58,053 nt of DNA from Armatimonadota bacterium (GCA_029781035.1 JAKOXK010000073.1:1-58053); one strand, 5' to 3'; shown: positions 8,337-17,127, numbered from the stretch's first letter. The notes: generated by a model not told the origin, from the letters alone. Made by a program: numbers and translations.

Positions 8337-11300
8337 ATGAAGTTCTGGGGATGGCTGCTACTGGTCGCCATGTCGACCGGCGCCAGGGGCCAAGCGTTGC
8401 TGAAGATCCAAGGGAGTTCGTTCGCCCCGATCCAGCAGAAGACGCTCGACGCGCACGTGACGATTGACGGTCCAGTGGCGACCACTGAACTCAAGATGAG
8501 CTTCTTCAACCCCGCCCACGCGCAGGTCGAAGCGGACTTCCTGTACACGTTGCCTGAGGGTGCGGTGGTGACCAAGTTCGCGTATTGGTACAAGCACGAA
8601 CGAGTGGTGGGGCGGATCGTCGAGAAGGAGCGTGCGGCCCAGATCTACCAAGCGGTGAAGAACTATCGGCGCGACCCCGCTCTCGTGGAGCTGATCGGCA
8701 AACGCACGTTCCGAGCGCGCATCTTTCCGGTCGAACAACGCTCGGCCCTCAGGGTTGAAATGACGATCGTCTCGGCGGCGAAAGACGGGGCGTTCACCGT
8801 GCCTCTGAAAGTCGACAAAGGCGAGCCGATGGATCAAGGGCGTGTGGAGGTCGCCGGCCGCCCAGGCCCGAACGTCACCCAGGTCTTCAACAACTACGGC
8901 GTGGCGAGCACGTTCGATGACGGCAGGTACCACCTGGTCGTCGAGGGCAAGAAGTGGAGGCCGGACAAGGACCTCCGTATTGGCTACAAAGTTCCTGGTC
9001 CCGGACTGCACGTTCAGTCTTACGGGGCGCGGTCGAGCGAACTGACGGGCTACTTCACTCTGCTGCTTTCGTGCGACAAGGCACTGAGCCATCCACGCGT
9101 GAGCGTCTCCGGCCTACAAGCGTCGAACGTCCACGCAGAACGGCCCAAGTCACTCGCCCCCGGCCAGACGATCCTCGTGACCGGCCAATACCGAGGCCGT
9201 GGAAAGCTGCACGTTGGCCTGAACAGCGAGAGAGCCGAGGCGTACCTGACTGACCAAGCTGCCAAGGACAATCCCGCCACCAAACTTTGGGCGAGCGACG
9301 AGATCGACACGCTCGGCAAAGCGCCGCGCAACGAGAAGCGCGTCACGAGCCTCAGTTTCACCTACATGCTGCCGAGCCCCTACACGAGCTGGCTCGCCAT
9401 GCCCGACGCCGAGCGCAAGCGCTTCGCCTTCGAGATCAAGGCGGCCAACGCAGTTGTCTACGCCACCAAAGTCGCCAAGGGCCTGGAAAGAGGCGAGAGC
9501 TACAGTCGACTCAAAAGGCAGATCGACGACCATCTGAGAGGCGAGGACAAGGAGGTCGTCCAGCGCGCCGAAAGCGTCCTCGCAGGCGAGGCCTACCGCA
9601 TACTGCAAAGCAAGTCAGAAGCTATCGCCAATGTCTGGGCTGGCCGTCTGAAGCAGGGCGCCTATCCTGGACCGACAGAGAGTCGGGAAAAGGCCAAGGT
9701 CGACGCTCTCGCCAAGAGCTACGAGTACAACGGCGGTTATGACTTCAGACCCGTCAACGGTGCTGTCAACGATGGAATTGGCGCCTTGCGCGACTCGATG
9801 CACAAGGGCACTGCTGTCGAAGCCGAAGTCCGAAAAGAGTCAAGACGCCTGCACCAATGGTGGTCCCTCGTCGAAGTCAGCACCTACTGGACCGGCGTTG
9901 TCCAGCAAGCGTTCCGCGACGACCTGAACGACTTGGAGCAAAGCGTGCTCGCCAACACACAGGTCACGGCAAGTGACAAAGCGAAACAGAAATTCCTCTT
10001 GACCGCATGTGCGTGGATGGATTCCGATCCCGGCTGGGTCACGGGCGGCTGGCCGTACAATGCTGAGCGCGTCGCACGAGACTACGCCAACCTCGCCCTC
10101 GACGGTCAGGAAGCCTCGGCAGACGCCCAGCACAAGAAGGCCCAACTCGAGAATTTCGAGCACTTCTTCCCTGCTTACAAGGCCGAGGAGGAAATCCACC
10201 GGGCAACGGCTTACGTTGCCAACTTCCGGAGCGCGCAACACCTGCGCGAACTCGGCAACGCTGTCCGGCTTCACGGTGGAGACAGTCCGGAAGCCAAGCC
10301 GCTCCTCGAAGAGGCGGAGCGTTACAACGAGATCGCTGAAAAGAAGCAGCCAATCGGCGAGCAAGAGTGGACCGCGTGGTACTACCCGGCCGGCGACCTG
10401 GTCTCCGAGGCGCGCCAGAAGCTCCTCGGCGGGGCCAGCGTAGACGACGTGCGCCGTGACATCGAGGCTCAAACGGAGCGCGTGAAACAAGCGGACTTCA
10501 CCGTTCTCCTCAAGTACGTCGACCAAACCCTGAAGAACCAGATCAGCGGCGAAACATACGGTATCGCCGGCGAAGAGTGGCGGCCCAACCCCGACGAGGC
10601 GGCCATGGCCACCCACGAGCGGGCACTGCGCCTCTTTGGAGAGCTTCTGCACGTCGACGTCGAGGCGATGATCAAGCAAGCCCACGCCCACGATCCGAAC
10701 GACAGCCGCATGCAGTTCATCGACGCCCTCCACGAAAGCCCGCCCGACGCGGCCAAGGTCTCCGAGTGGCGCGAGAAGTTCCGCGACGACAACCCCGAGT
10801 GGCGCGGCGACGAGTGGATCAACTGGCGCATCGAGCGCATCGAGACCGACGTCATGCTCGACAAGCTCGAAAAGGAGCAGCGCACACCCGAGCTCGAAAG
10901 ACAGATCGCCAACCTGCAAGCCAAGTACAACGAGCTACGGGCACGGATGGGCGACCCGAAAGTGCAGGTGCGCTTGCTGCAAGGCACGGTCAAGGCCTCG
11001 GCGCGCTTCCCGTGGGGCGCGGCGATCTCCTTGACACTCAACAGAGCGAACGGCCTCTGGGAGGCTCGGTTCGACGTGCCGCTTTCCGCTCGAGAAGGGA
11101 CGCAGGACGTGCAGATCGTGGCGGTGGACGCCGCTGGCAAGGCGACCTCCTCGACTTGGCAGTTCGTCGTCGACCTCACCGCGCCCACTCTCCGCGCTGT
11201 GTGTTCCTGGCGGCCAGGCACGATGCACATTGCGGCCACGACCAGCCCGGACACGGCCCGTGTCAAAGTCGTGCCACCTTGGGGCGGGCCGGTCGAACTT

Positions 11301-11438
11301 CAGCCTACGGGAGAGGGCCAGTTCGCCATCGACCTGCCGGTCCCTGAGGGCTGGAACGGCGGCGACTTCAGCCTTGTCGGTTATGACAAGGCCCACAACC
11401 GGGCCAGCATCGTCCTGCATGTTTTTCCTCGCAGCTAG
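8337..11438 (+). CDS. Secreted VIT-domain protein
   Basis: A 1033-residue secreted protein (signal peptide MKFWGWLLLVAMSTGARGQA). Residues about 20-150 are a vault/inter-alpha-trypsin (VIT) domain: VTIDGPVATTELKMSFFNP, FLYTLPEGAVVTKFAYW, ERAAQIYQAVKN and FRARIFPVEQRSALRVEM. VIT proteins usually continue into a VWA domain with a DxSxS metal site; I see none. Instead there is a long charged helical region (about 370-870) and a C-terminal Ig-like pair (VQIVAVDAAGKATSSTWQFVVDLTAPT). An extracellular binding or scaffold role is likely. It overlaps the start of the propeller gene by 20 bases, so the two are probably translated together. Confidence 0.82.
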   Translation: MKFWGWLLLVAMSTGARGQALLKIQGSSFAPIQQKTLDAHVTIDGPVATTELKMSFFNPAHAQVEADFLYTLPEGAVVTKFAYWYKHERVVGRIVEKERAAQIYQAVKNYRRDPALVELIGKRTFRARIFPVEQRSALRVEMTIVSAAKDGAFTVPLKVDKGEPMDQGRVEVAGRPGPNVTQVFNNYGVASTFDDGRYHLVVEGKKWRPDKDLRIGYKVPGPGLHVQSYGARSSELTGYFTLLLSCDKALSHPRVSVSGLQASNVHAERPKSLAPGQTILVTGQYRGRGKLHVGLNSERAEAYLTDQAAKDNPATKLWASDEIDTLGKAPRNEKRVTSLSFTYMLPSPYTSWLAMPDAERKRFAFEIKAANAVVYATKVAKGLERGESYSRLKRQIDDHLRGEDKEVVQRAESVLAGEAYRILQSKSEAIANVWAGRLKQGAYPGPTESREKAKVDALAKSYEYNGGYDFRPVNGAVNDGIGALRDSMHKGTAVEAEVRKESRRLHQWWSLVEVSTYWTGVVQQAFRDDLNDLEQSVLANTQVTASDKAKQKFLLTACAWMDSDPGWVTGGWPYNAERVARDYANLALDGQEASADAQHKKAQLENFEHFFPAYKAEEEIHRATAYVANFRSAQHLRELGNAVRLHGGDSPEAKPLLEEAERYNEIAEKKQPIGEQEWTAWYYPAGDLVSEARQKLLGGASVDDVRRDIEAQTERVKQADFTVLLKYVDQTLKNQISGETYGIAGEEWRPNPDEAAMATHERALRLFGELLHVDVEAMIKQAHAHDPNDSRMQFIDALHESPPDAAKVSEWREKFRDDNPEWRGDEWINWRIERIETDVMLDKLEKEQRTPELERQIANLQAKYNELRARMGDPKVQVRLLQGTVKASARFPWGAAISLTLNRANGLWEARFDVPLSAREGTQDVQIVAVDAAGKATSSTWQFVVDLTAPTLRAVCSWRPGTMHIAATTSPDTARVKVVPPWGGPVELQPTGEGQFAIDLPVPEGWNGGDFSLVGYDKAHNRASIVLHVFPRS

Positions 11439-12696
11439 CCTCGCGGTGGTGGCGCACGTCCAGTGCTTCACCTCGTCGCGGTCCGTGACCGGGCTCGTCT
11501 CGACCGGTCCCGGCACCTTTGCCGCCGCCACTTCGGGCGGTCTGCTCTTGCGGGCCGCAGATGGCAAGTGGACCAAGGAGACGGTCGCCGACGGTTTGCC
11601 CTCCAACGAGTTGGAGTCAGCGGCGTCCTCGGGCGGCGCCTTGGCGGTGGAAGTCGGGGACCAGTGGTGGTCACAGGCTGGTGCGAAATGGACGAAAGCC
11701 AGCGACGCGCCGACAGTCCCTGTGGCGAGGGCCCACACCGTTTGGGGCGCGGGCCTCTTCGTCGGCGACAAGCCCTTCTCCCCCCAACTCCCTGACGCCG
11801 CCAAAACCGCGACCTGTTGCGCGACCGACGGCACCCACTGGGTCGTCGGCACCTCGGACAACGGACTTTGGGAGTTGCACGGCGACGCCTGGGCCCCCGT
11901 CGACCTCAACGAGCCGTCCGGCAACTCGATCCAAGCCGTCACCCTGTTTGGCGGTGCAGTCTACGTCTCGACGTTGCAGAGCGGACTGGACGTCTACCGC
12001 AGCGGCCGGTGGTCGCGGGTCCAGGGGCTGTCTTCAGGCTCGCCGCGCGAGATGGTGGTGTTCCAGGGCGCCCTCTGGGTGCGCAACGCCGAGGGCACTG
12101 TCGACCGTCTCCAAGACGGCAAATGGTCCGCAGACTGCCTCAAAGGGATCCTGCCTCGGAAGGAGGCGCGGTACCTCGCCACCGACGGGGAGAGGCTCTA
12201 CGTCGCCGAGTGGGCGGGGTGGAGTGTCTTCGACGGCAAGACCTGGACGCACGACCTTCAGCGCCCCGAGTTCGCCGGCGTCGCCACAACGTGCTTGCTG
12301 CCCGATGGCGGCACGCTCTGGGTCGGCACTCAGGGCAAGAGCCTCGCCCACGTCCAAGGCGGCAAGGTCACCTGGGTCGATGAGCGTGCGGGGCTGAACG
12401 ACGACTGGGTCACGTGTCTGGCCAAAGACGGGGAGGGCGTGCTCGTCGGCACCTTTGTCGGCGGTCTCTACCGGGTGACGGGCGACAAGGCGGTGTTCGT
12501 CGAGGGATCCGACGCACAGGACGTCACCTGCCTCGCGCCGGGGTTGGTGGGCACACGGCAGTGGGTCAAGGTACTGGACGGGCCCGGTCTCCACTCCTTC
12601 GACCCTCAGCTGTCCGAGGTCCAAGCCCTCGCTCGGGATGGCAACGACGTTTGGGTCGGAACCCGTACTGGGCTGTTCCGCCTGACGATCAGTTGA
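11419..12696 (+). CDS. Secreted beta-propeller protein
   Basis: A 425-residue protein with a short signal peptide (MFFLAASLAVVAHVQC). It is built from repeats of about 40-45 residues with the pattern 'LWVGT..GLY' and 'W(T)..LP(S)..', for example GTHWVVGTSDNGLWELHGD, LWVGTQGKSLAHVQGG and VWVGTRTGLFRLTIS, the signature of two-component-regulator-type (ligand-binding) propeller blades. No kinase, HTH or membrane segment follows, so it is a free or lipid-anchored periplasmic/extracellular propeller. ATG 11419 lies inside the end of the VIT gene. A joint surface complex with the VIT protein is an inference from the overlap. Confidence 0.78.
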   Translation: MFFLAASLAVVAHVQCFTSSRSVTGLVSTGPGTFAAATSGGLLLRAADGKWTKETVADGLPSNELESAASSGGALAVEVGDQWWSQAGAKWTKASDAPTVPVARAHTVWGAGLFVGDKPFSPQLPDAAKTATCCATDGTHWVVGTSDNGLWELHGDAWAPVDLNEPSGNSIQAVTLFGGAVYVSTLQSGLDVYRSGRWSRVQGLSSGSPREMVVFQGALWVRNAEGTVDRLQDGKWSADCLKGILPRKEARYLATDGERLYVAEWAGWSVFDGKTWTHDLQRPEFAGVATTCLLPDGGTLWVGTQGKSLAHVQGGKVTWVDERAGLNDDWVTCLAKDGEGVLVGTFVGGLYRVTGDKAVFVEGSDAQDVTCLAPGLVGTRQWVKVLDGPGLHSFDPQLSEVQALARDGNDVWVGTRTGLFRLTIS

Positions 12697-12792
12697 CGCG
12701 CCGGACGCTAGTCCATGCGCCCTAGGCGTGTGCCGCCGAGGCCCGACCCGGGCACCAGCTTTGATAAGGTGCACTATGAGGTGCATTTTGCT

Positions 12793-13662
12793 ATGAGCCA
12801 GACGACCACTCAGCCCGCCCGCATTGAAGAGTTCAAGAGGGCTGTTGAAGAGGACTGGGCGAGCCAAGCGACTGCCAGCGCTTGGCAGAAATACAAAAGG
12901 CAGATGCACTTCCAGACCGCGGCCGTCACCGCGGTGATGGCAGATGCCGCTCAGCCCAAGCCAGGGATGCGCATCCTTGACCTCGCCTCGGGCACCGGCC
13001 ACCCCGCCCTCGACTTCGCCCACATGGTGGAGCCGTCCGGGAGCGTGGTCGCCACCGACCTGAACCGCCACATGCTCACCTTCCTCAGCTCGAACGCCGC
13101 CCGGGGCGGGCTCCGCAACGTCGAGACCCGTCCCTGTGAACCCGAGGAGCTTCCGTTCGAGAGCGACACCTTCGATCGGGCGACCTCGCGCTTCGGCGTC
13201 ATGTTCTTCGCCGACGTGCCGCGCGCCCTCGCCGAGGTCCACCGGGTGCTCAAGCCTGGCGGCAAGGCGGTATTTGTCGCGTGGGGCCCTCCGGTTCCCG
13301 GAAGCTACTTCGCCACGACGGGCCTACCCTTCCTGAAGCGCGCGCCCGAGCCGCTCGATCCCGACGGCCCGCAGCCCATGAGGTTCGCCGAGCGGGGCAA
13401 GCTCGCCAGCCTGTTCGAGTCGGCAGAGTTCCAGGGCGTGGAGGAGTCCCGGCCGATCGTGCCCTTCCCCTTCAAGGGTACGCCGCGGCAGTTGCTCGAG
13501 CACATCCAGGAGATCGCCAAGCCGTTCCGCAAGCTGGTGAACGAGGTTCCCGACAGCGCCGGCGCCGAGAAGGAGTCGATCACCCAATTGGAGCGGCTCT
13601 CCCAGGACGGTATCCTGCACCTGACCGCGCCGCTCGTCGTGGTTTCAGGTTCGAAGGGATGA
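12793..13662 (+). CDS. Class I SAM-dependent methyltransferase
   Basis: A 289-residue cytoplasmic methyltransferase of the UbiE/Methyltransf_11 type. Motif I is ILDLASGTGH (residues 61-70), the acidic loop is VVATDLNRHML, motif II is SDTFDRATSRFGVMFFADVP and the post-II strand is LKPGGKAVFVAWG. The substrate is unknown; ubiquinone-type, lipid or small-molecule methylation are all possible. ATG 12793 has GAGGTG nine bases upstream. The gene is followed by the 21-bp repeat array and has no clear operon partner. Confidence 0.88.
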   Translation: MSQTTTQPARIEEFKRAVEEDWASQATASAWQKYKRQMHFQTAAVTAVMADAAQPKPGMRILDLASGTGHPALDFAHMVEPSGSVVATDLNRHMLTFLSSNAARGGLRNVETRPCEPEELPFESDTFDRATSRFGVMFFADVPRALAEVHRVLKPGGKAVFVAWGPPVPGSYFATTGLPFLKRAPEPLDPDGPQPMRFAERGKLASLFESAEFQGVEESRPIVPFPFKGTPRQLLEHIQEIAKPFRKLVNEVPDSAGAEKESITQLERLSQDGILHLTAPLVVVSGSKG

Positions 13663-13678
13663 GCGCCGGCTCGGGACT

Positions 13679-13993
13679 AGCTTCCATCTTGGTGACAAGA
13701 TGCTCTGTCTTGGTGTCACGATGATCTGTCGTGACACCACAATGCTCCGTCGTGACACCACGATGCTCTGTCGGGACACCACGATGCTCTGTCGTGACAC
13801 CACAATGCTCCGTCGTGACACCACGATGCTCCGTCGCGACACCACAATGCTCTGTCGTGACACCACAATGCTCCGTCGTGACACAACGATGCTTTGTCGT
13901 GACACCACGATGCTCCATCGTGACACCACTATGCTCCGTCGTGACACCACTATGCTCCGTCGTGACACCACTATGCTCTCTGGTGACACCACG
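13679..13993. repeat. 21-bp tandem repeat array (15 units)
   Basis: Fourteen clear units of exactly 21 bases from 13700 to 13993 plus one degenerate unit at 13679-13699. The consensus reads ATGCTCCGTCGTGACACCAC plus G, A or T. Each unit has CACGA-N7-TCGTG symmetry across the unit border. No spacer is present, so it is not a CRISPR. The period of 21 keeps several frames open. Confidence 0.93.
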
Positions 13994-14069
13994 AAGCCTC
14001 ATCTTCTCAGCTCTCGGAGCCACTGTGGCCTGGCCCGGTGTTCTTCGAACCGGGGTGAAAGCGGCGTCC
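13973..14069 (+). repeat. Direct repeat, copy A
   Basis: The last array unit and the following roughly 75 bases (CATCTTCTCAG, GAGCCACTGTGG, GTGTTCTT, GAACCGG) recur with about 85% identity at 14638-14732. The two copies bracket the small gene at 14225-14629. Confidence 0.8.
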
Positions 14070-14224
14070 CGAGCGGGGCCGAGGGATCACCCGCCTTCAT
14101 CCCGGCCACGCGCCTGGGGCCAAGTGGCAGGTCAGGCACTGGCGAAGCGAGGATCAGAGGCGGACATGTGTGGAATCAGCCAACACTGATCCCTTAGGTC
14201 GTATACTGCTTCAAGTGGCGGCAA

Positions 14225-14629
14225 GTGGAACGGCTCGTGGGCAAGTGGTCAGGCACAAACACCCTTTCGGAAAGCATCGAGACACGCCACGTCTACGAAT
14301 TTGGGGCAGACGGTTCATACAAGGTCTTCACTGAAGTCTTCCGGAAGAATCGACGGCGCCTGGTCGCCCACGATAGGGGAACATACCGCTTAGAGGGTGA
14401 ACGGCTGTCGATCACACTCAAGGAAGTGAAGTGGAGCGCGCCAGATGCCCAGCTCTTTCATCGACTCAGCGTCTTTCTGAGATTTCGATTGCGCAGGGCG
14501 CAGATACTGCGCAACACCAACTCGGTTGGATCCGCAATCCTACACTGGATCAACGATGACACTGTCGAGGCTGTTCACGGCGATAAGGGATATATCTTGA
14601 GGAGACAGCATGACGATCCATCATCCTGA
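14225..14629 (+). CDS. Small hypothetical protein, possibly lipocalin-like
   Basis: A 134-residue soluble protein that I do not recognise with certainty. Its opening (RLVGKWSGTNTLSES...YEFGADGSYKVFTE) and the later GTYRLEGERLSITLKEV resemble lipocalin-like or 'WxG...F..DG.y' beta-barrel proteins. It lacks a signal peptide. The GTG at 14225 is the first in-frame start; GTG 14237 is possible. A TATACT lies 17 bases upstream. It sits between two direct repeats, so it may be a recombination cassette. Confidence 0.55.
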   Translation: MERLVGKWSGTNTLSESIETRHVYEFGADGSYKVFTEVFRKNRRRLVAHDRGTYRLEGERLSITLKEVKWSAPDAQLFHRLSVFLRFRLRRAQILRNTNSVGSAILHWINDDTVEAVHGDKGYILRRQHDDPSS

Positions 14630-14637
14630 TCGTCAAG

Positions 14638-14732
14638 ATGCTCCGTCGTGACACCACGATGCCCCATCTTCTCAGTTCTCAGAGCCACTGTGGCAGAGCC
14701 CGCAGTGTTCTTAGAACCGGCGTGAAGCAGCG
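14638..14732 (+). repeat. Direct repeat, copy B (one 21-bp unit plus flank)
   Basis: A single perfect consensus 21-bp unit (14638-14658) followed by the same flank as copy A. It begins nine bases after the stop of the intervening gene. Confidence 0.8.
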
Positions 14733-14773
14733 CGAACTACCGCTCTCACCACAGGTCTCCCACCTTGCCCGGT

Positions 14774-15235
14774 TCAGCGCCCTGTGGCTGCCCTGAGGCA
14801 GATGTATCCCCAAACAACAGCTGGCAAACCGAGCACGAGAACGGTCACAACCATTCCAGTCTTGAAGATCCTACGACGGCTGACTAGACCGGTGAAGGCT
14901 GGAATCTTGGAGCACAGGGCGTCTGCACCAAACCCAAACGTGAAGAGTAGGTTTGCGGCAGCCAGCCCGACGATGCCGAGGCAAGGGCTAGCGACGAGGG
15001 CGCCAAGCAGGCCAAACGGGCCATCGTCGGAAGAGCCCGCCGCACCCGTCCTTTCAGCCGCGCCGTAGAGGACGATGTACAGCAGGAACCCTACGGTCCC
15101 GGTTACGATCACAAATAGGTTATAAGCAAGCCGGCGCTTTTCCCACCAACGCCAGGCGTCGCCTTCATTGTCGTCTGTGCCGTCCAACTCTACGGGCCAT
15201 AGTTGCCCCGCAAGAGTTCGCAGCCGTCCGGGCAT
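14774..15235 (-). CDS. Small multi-pass membrane protein, hypothetical
   Basis: A 153-residue inner-membrane protein with three hydrophobic segments: about residues 39-58 (AYNLFVIVTGTVGFLLYIVL), 77-102 (LLGALVASPCLGIVGLAAAN...) and 126-147 (TGMVVTVLVLGLPAVVWGY). The WRWWEKRRLAYN stretch before the first segment recurs in small uncharacterised membrane proteins, but I cannot name a family. ATG 15235 has a TAGGGT 11 bases upstream. Function unknown. Confidence 0.6.
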   Translation of the reverse strand: MPGRLRTLAGQLWPVELDGTDDNEGDAWRWWEKRRLAYNLFVIVTGTVGFLLYIVLYGAAERTGAAGSSDDGPFGLLGALVASPCLGIVGLAAANLLFTFGFGADALCSKIPAFTGLVSRRRIFKTGMVVTVLVLGLPAVVWGYICLRAATGR

Positions 15236-15368
15236 TGGCGAGGTTTACCCTACAGTCCTGGCCCGGCTTGGCAGCACCACAGTCCGACCTGACCGAACAT
15301 TTCGCCGCTCGCGTGGACGCTCGCCCCCCGTCCGCGTATTGACTGGGGCCGTCAGGCCGGCCAATCCA

Positions 15369-15416
15369 TAGCATTGTCAAGCCAATGCACTCCATAGCAA
15401 CGTCAAGCCGTTGCAC
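15369..15416. repeat. Two tandem 26-bp hairpin units with compensatory changes
   Basis: Two 26-base direct repeats. Unit 1 contains the stem GCATTG/CAATGC (15371-15376 with 15383-15388); unit 2 contains GCAACG/CGTTGC (15397-15402 with 15409-15414). Both share the loop TCAAGC. Two base pairs of the stem differ and both remain paired. They lie just after the stop of the minus-strand PNGase F-like gene. Confidence 0.75.
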
Positions 15417-15420
15417 TCCG

Positions 15421-17040
15421 CTACGGCTTCCGCGAATAGAACACCAGGTACGCCTCTGTCACGTGCGTCGGTGCCCAGGTCTTGCCTCGGCCCTCGTTCA
15501 CGTACTTGTCCAACTGGTACTCGACGTGCAGCGACGGCGACCCCTTCACCGGCACGTCGACCTCCCACGGCCGCACAATGTCGCCCGGGCCCCAGCCCGC
15601 ACGGTCGTACTTCCAGGTGCCGCCCTGGGGACGGTCCGGGTTGAGGTAGTTGTCCGTCTTCCAGAGCACGTTCCGGAACTTGTGCCCGTTCACCACCAAC
15701 GTCCGGCCGAGGGGCATGAACTCGCCCGCGTTGTTTGTGTTCGGCTCCATGCCGTGGCCGGTGACCACCGTCCGCACCGCCGCGAAGTCGTCGCCCTTCT
15801 CCACCGGCACGTCGCGCGGGACGTAGAACTTCTCCACCGGCTTGTCGGGGTTGCCGATCTCAGGCGCGCCGGACCACAGCCGCACCAGGCGCCGGGCGTA
15901 GCGGTCGGCGGGGCCAGGGTAGAAGTCGAACGTGACCGTCACCACCCAGCCCTCGCCCTGGGTGCCGCACGACTGCACCACTTTCTTAGTGCCGGTGAGC
16001 AGGGGGCGGAAGTCGGAGACGTCCATCTGCCACGCGTAGCCCCGGCCATAGGGGGTGATGTAGCGCACGACCTCCCACGACTGGCCCTTGTCGTCCACCA
16101 CCGAGACGTTGGCGATGCGGTCCCAGGGGTCGAAGCGGGTGGCGGGCTTGTCCAGCCGAACCGTGCAGACGATGCGGCCGAAGGCGCTGGTGTCGTCGGG
16201 GAACGCGACCGTCGCCGCGTTCGTGCCGTGGGCGGCGTCGTTGAGGACGTGGTCGATGGCGACGACCGTCTTCGGCGGCGCGGGCTTGGCGATGGGGTCG
16301 GCGGTGGCAATGTGGAGGTCGCTGATGAAGACGTCGCCGGCGGTGTCGCCGTTGCGCGCGCCGAAGGCGGGGCGACCGACGAAGGCGGTCATCGAGGGGA
16401 TGAAATAGCTGGCGAAGACGGTCTCTTTGTCCAGCTTCAGCGTGACCTCCGCGCCGCCGGTCACGAAGTCGACGTGAAGATTGACCTGGTGGTCTTTCTC
16501 GTCGCGGAACTCGGTCTGCGTGAGCTTCTTGACGATCTCGACGTTGTCCCAGTGGAGCGAGACCTCGTGCTCCGGCCGGTTCATGATGTTGCCGGAGCCG
16601 CGGAAGGGGTCGCGGTTCGGCGGGTCGCTGGCGTCGAAGCCGACCCCGAGGGCGCGCTCGACGCTCGGCTCGTCCCAGGCCTTGACGTCGGGGACGTCGT
16701 TGCCGGTGCCGTACTTCTCGGTGTCCAGCCAGACCAGCCCCGCGCCCTCGGTGCCGGTGTTCATCATGAGCGTGAAGTCGATGTCGAGGGCCTTCTGGTA
16801 CTTATCGGTCGGGGGCTTGGCGGCGACGGCGCCAGTGGAATTCTCCCAGGACTCGAGCAGGTAGAGCCTCTTGTTCTCGATCTTGGGCTTGGGCATGCGC
16901 TTGGCGGCGTCGCCGGTCGCGGTCGCGGCCCAGCCGTCGAGGTCCTTCTTGTCGTTGAAGGGCCAGGTCTGCTTGGTCTGGGCGCTGAGGAGAGCTGGGG
17001 CGAGGAAGAGGAAGGCGAAGGCGGCGCGCATCGTGTTCAT
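15421..17040 (-). CDS. Secreted PNGase F-like peptide-N-glycosidase
   Basis: A 539-residue secreted protein (signal peptide to LLSAQ). Residues about 25-235 form a concanavalin-like sandwich (TKQTWPFNDKKDLDGW...). The C-terminal half matches the two jelly-roll domains of peptide-N4-(N-acetyl-beta-glucosaminyl)asparagine amidase F: FGRIVCTVRLDKPATRFDPWD, RYITPYGRGYAWQMDVSDF, VTGHGMEPNTNNAGEFMPL, and GGTWKYDRAGWGPGD near the end. PNGase F removes N-linked glycans from glycoproteins. The family's GWCPG is GWGPG here, so one conserved Cys is lost. The extra N-terminal domain makes it longer than the roughly 350-residue PNGase F. Activity is inferred, not certain. Confidence 0.75.
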   Translation of the reverse strand: MNTMRAAFAFLFLAPALLSAQTKQTWPFNDKKDLDGWAATATGDAAKRMPKPKIENKRLYLLESWENSTGAVAAKPPTDKYQKALDIDFTLMMNTGTEGAGLVWLDTEKYGTGNDVPDVKAWDEPSVERALGVGFDASDPPNRDPFRGSGNIMNRPEHEVSLHWDNVEIVKKLTQTEFRDEKDHQVNLHVDFVTGGAEVTLKLDKETVFASYFIPSMTAFVGRPAFGARNGDTAGDVFISDLHIATADPIAKPAPPKTVVAIDHVLNDAAHGTNAATVAFPDDTSAFGRIVCTVRLDKPATRFDPWDRIANVSVVDDKGQSWEVVRYITPYGRGYAWQMDVSDFRPLLTGTKKVVQSCGTQGEGWVVTVTFDFYPGPADRYARRLVRLWSGAPEIGNPDKPVEKFYVPRDVPVEKGDDFAAVRTVVTGHGMEPNTNNAGEFMPLGRTLVVNGHKFRNVLWKTDNYLNPDRPQGGTWKYDRAGWGPGDIVRPWEVDVPVKGSPSLHVEYQLDKYVNEGRGKTWAPTHVTEAYLVFYSRKP

Positions 17041-17121
17041 GGTACCGGAGGGGGCGTGATCGCGCTGGTGATGTGGTGATGAGATGATGAGGTGATGGAC
17101 ACTGGGCCCTCGGCTCGGCGG

Positions 17122-17127
17122 TAGGAT
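17122..17127 (+). promoter_or_regulatory. -10 element (TAGGAT), leaderless-type
   Basis: TAGGAT nine bases before the ATG at 17137, with no Shine-Dalgarno. Confidence 0.35.

Larger units (their letters stand above)
13663..14224. other. Intergenic region dominated by a minisatellite
   Basis: A 562-base gap. The first half is the 21-bp tandem array (13679-13993); this is followed by a segment duplicated again at 14638-14732 and by about 150 bases without recognisable features up to a TATACT at 14202-14207, a possible -10 for the next gene. Open frames on both strands across the array result from its multiple-of-three period and are not taken as genes. Confidence 0.7.

Noticed and set aside
12034-13242. 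Minus-strand ORF of 402 residues across propeller and methyltransferase genes
   Set aside because: High-GC shadow frame; both genes on the plus strand have clear domains.
13679-13993. CRISPR array
   Set aside because: Units are contiguous with no variable spacers and no cas genes nearby.
13580-14197. Long open frames on both strands over the 21-bp array
   Set aside because: They come from a repeat of 21 (a multiple of three) without stops; the peptide repeats differ by frame and there is no start signal or conserved fold.
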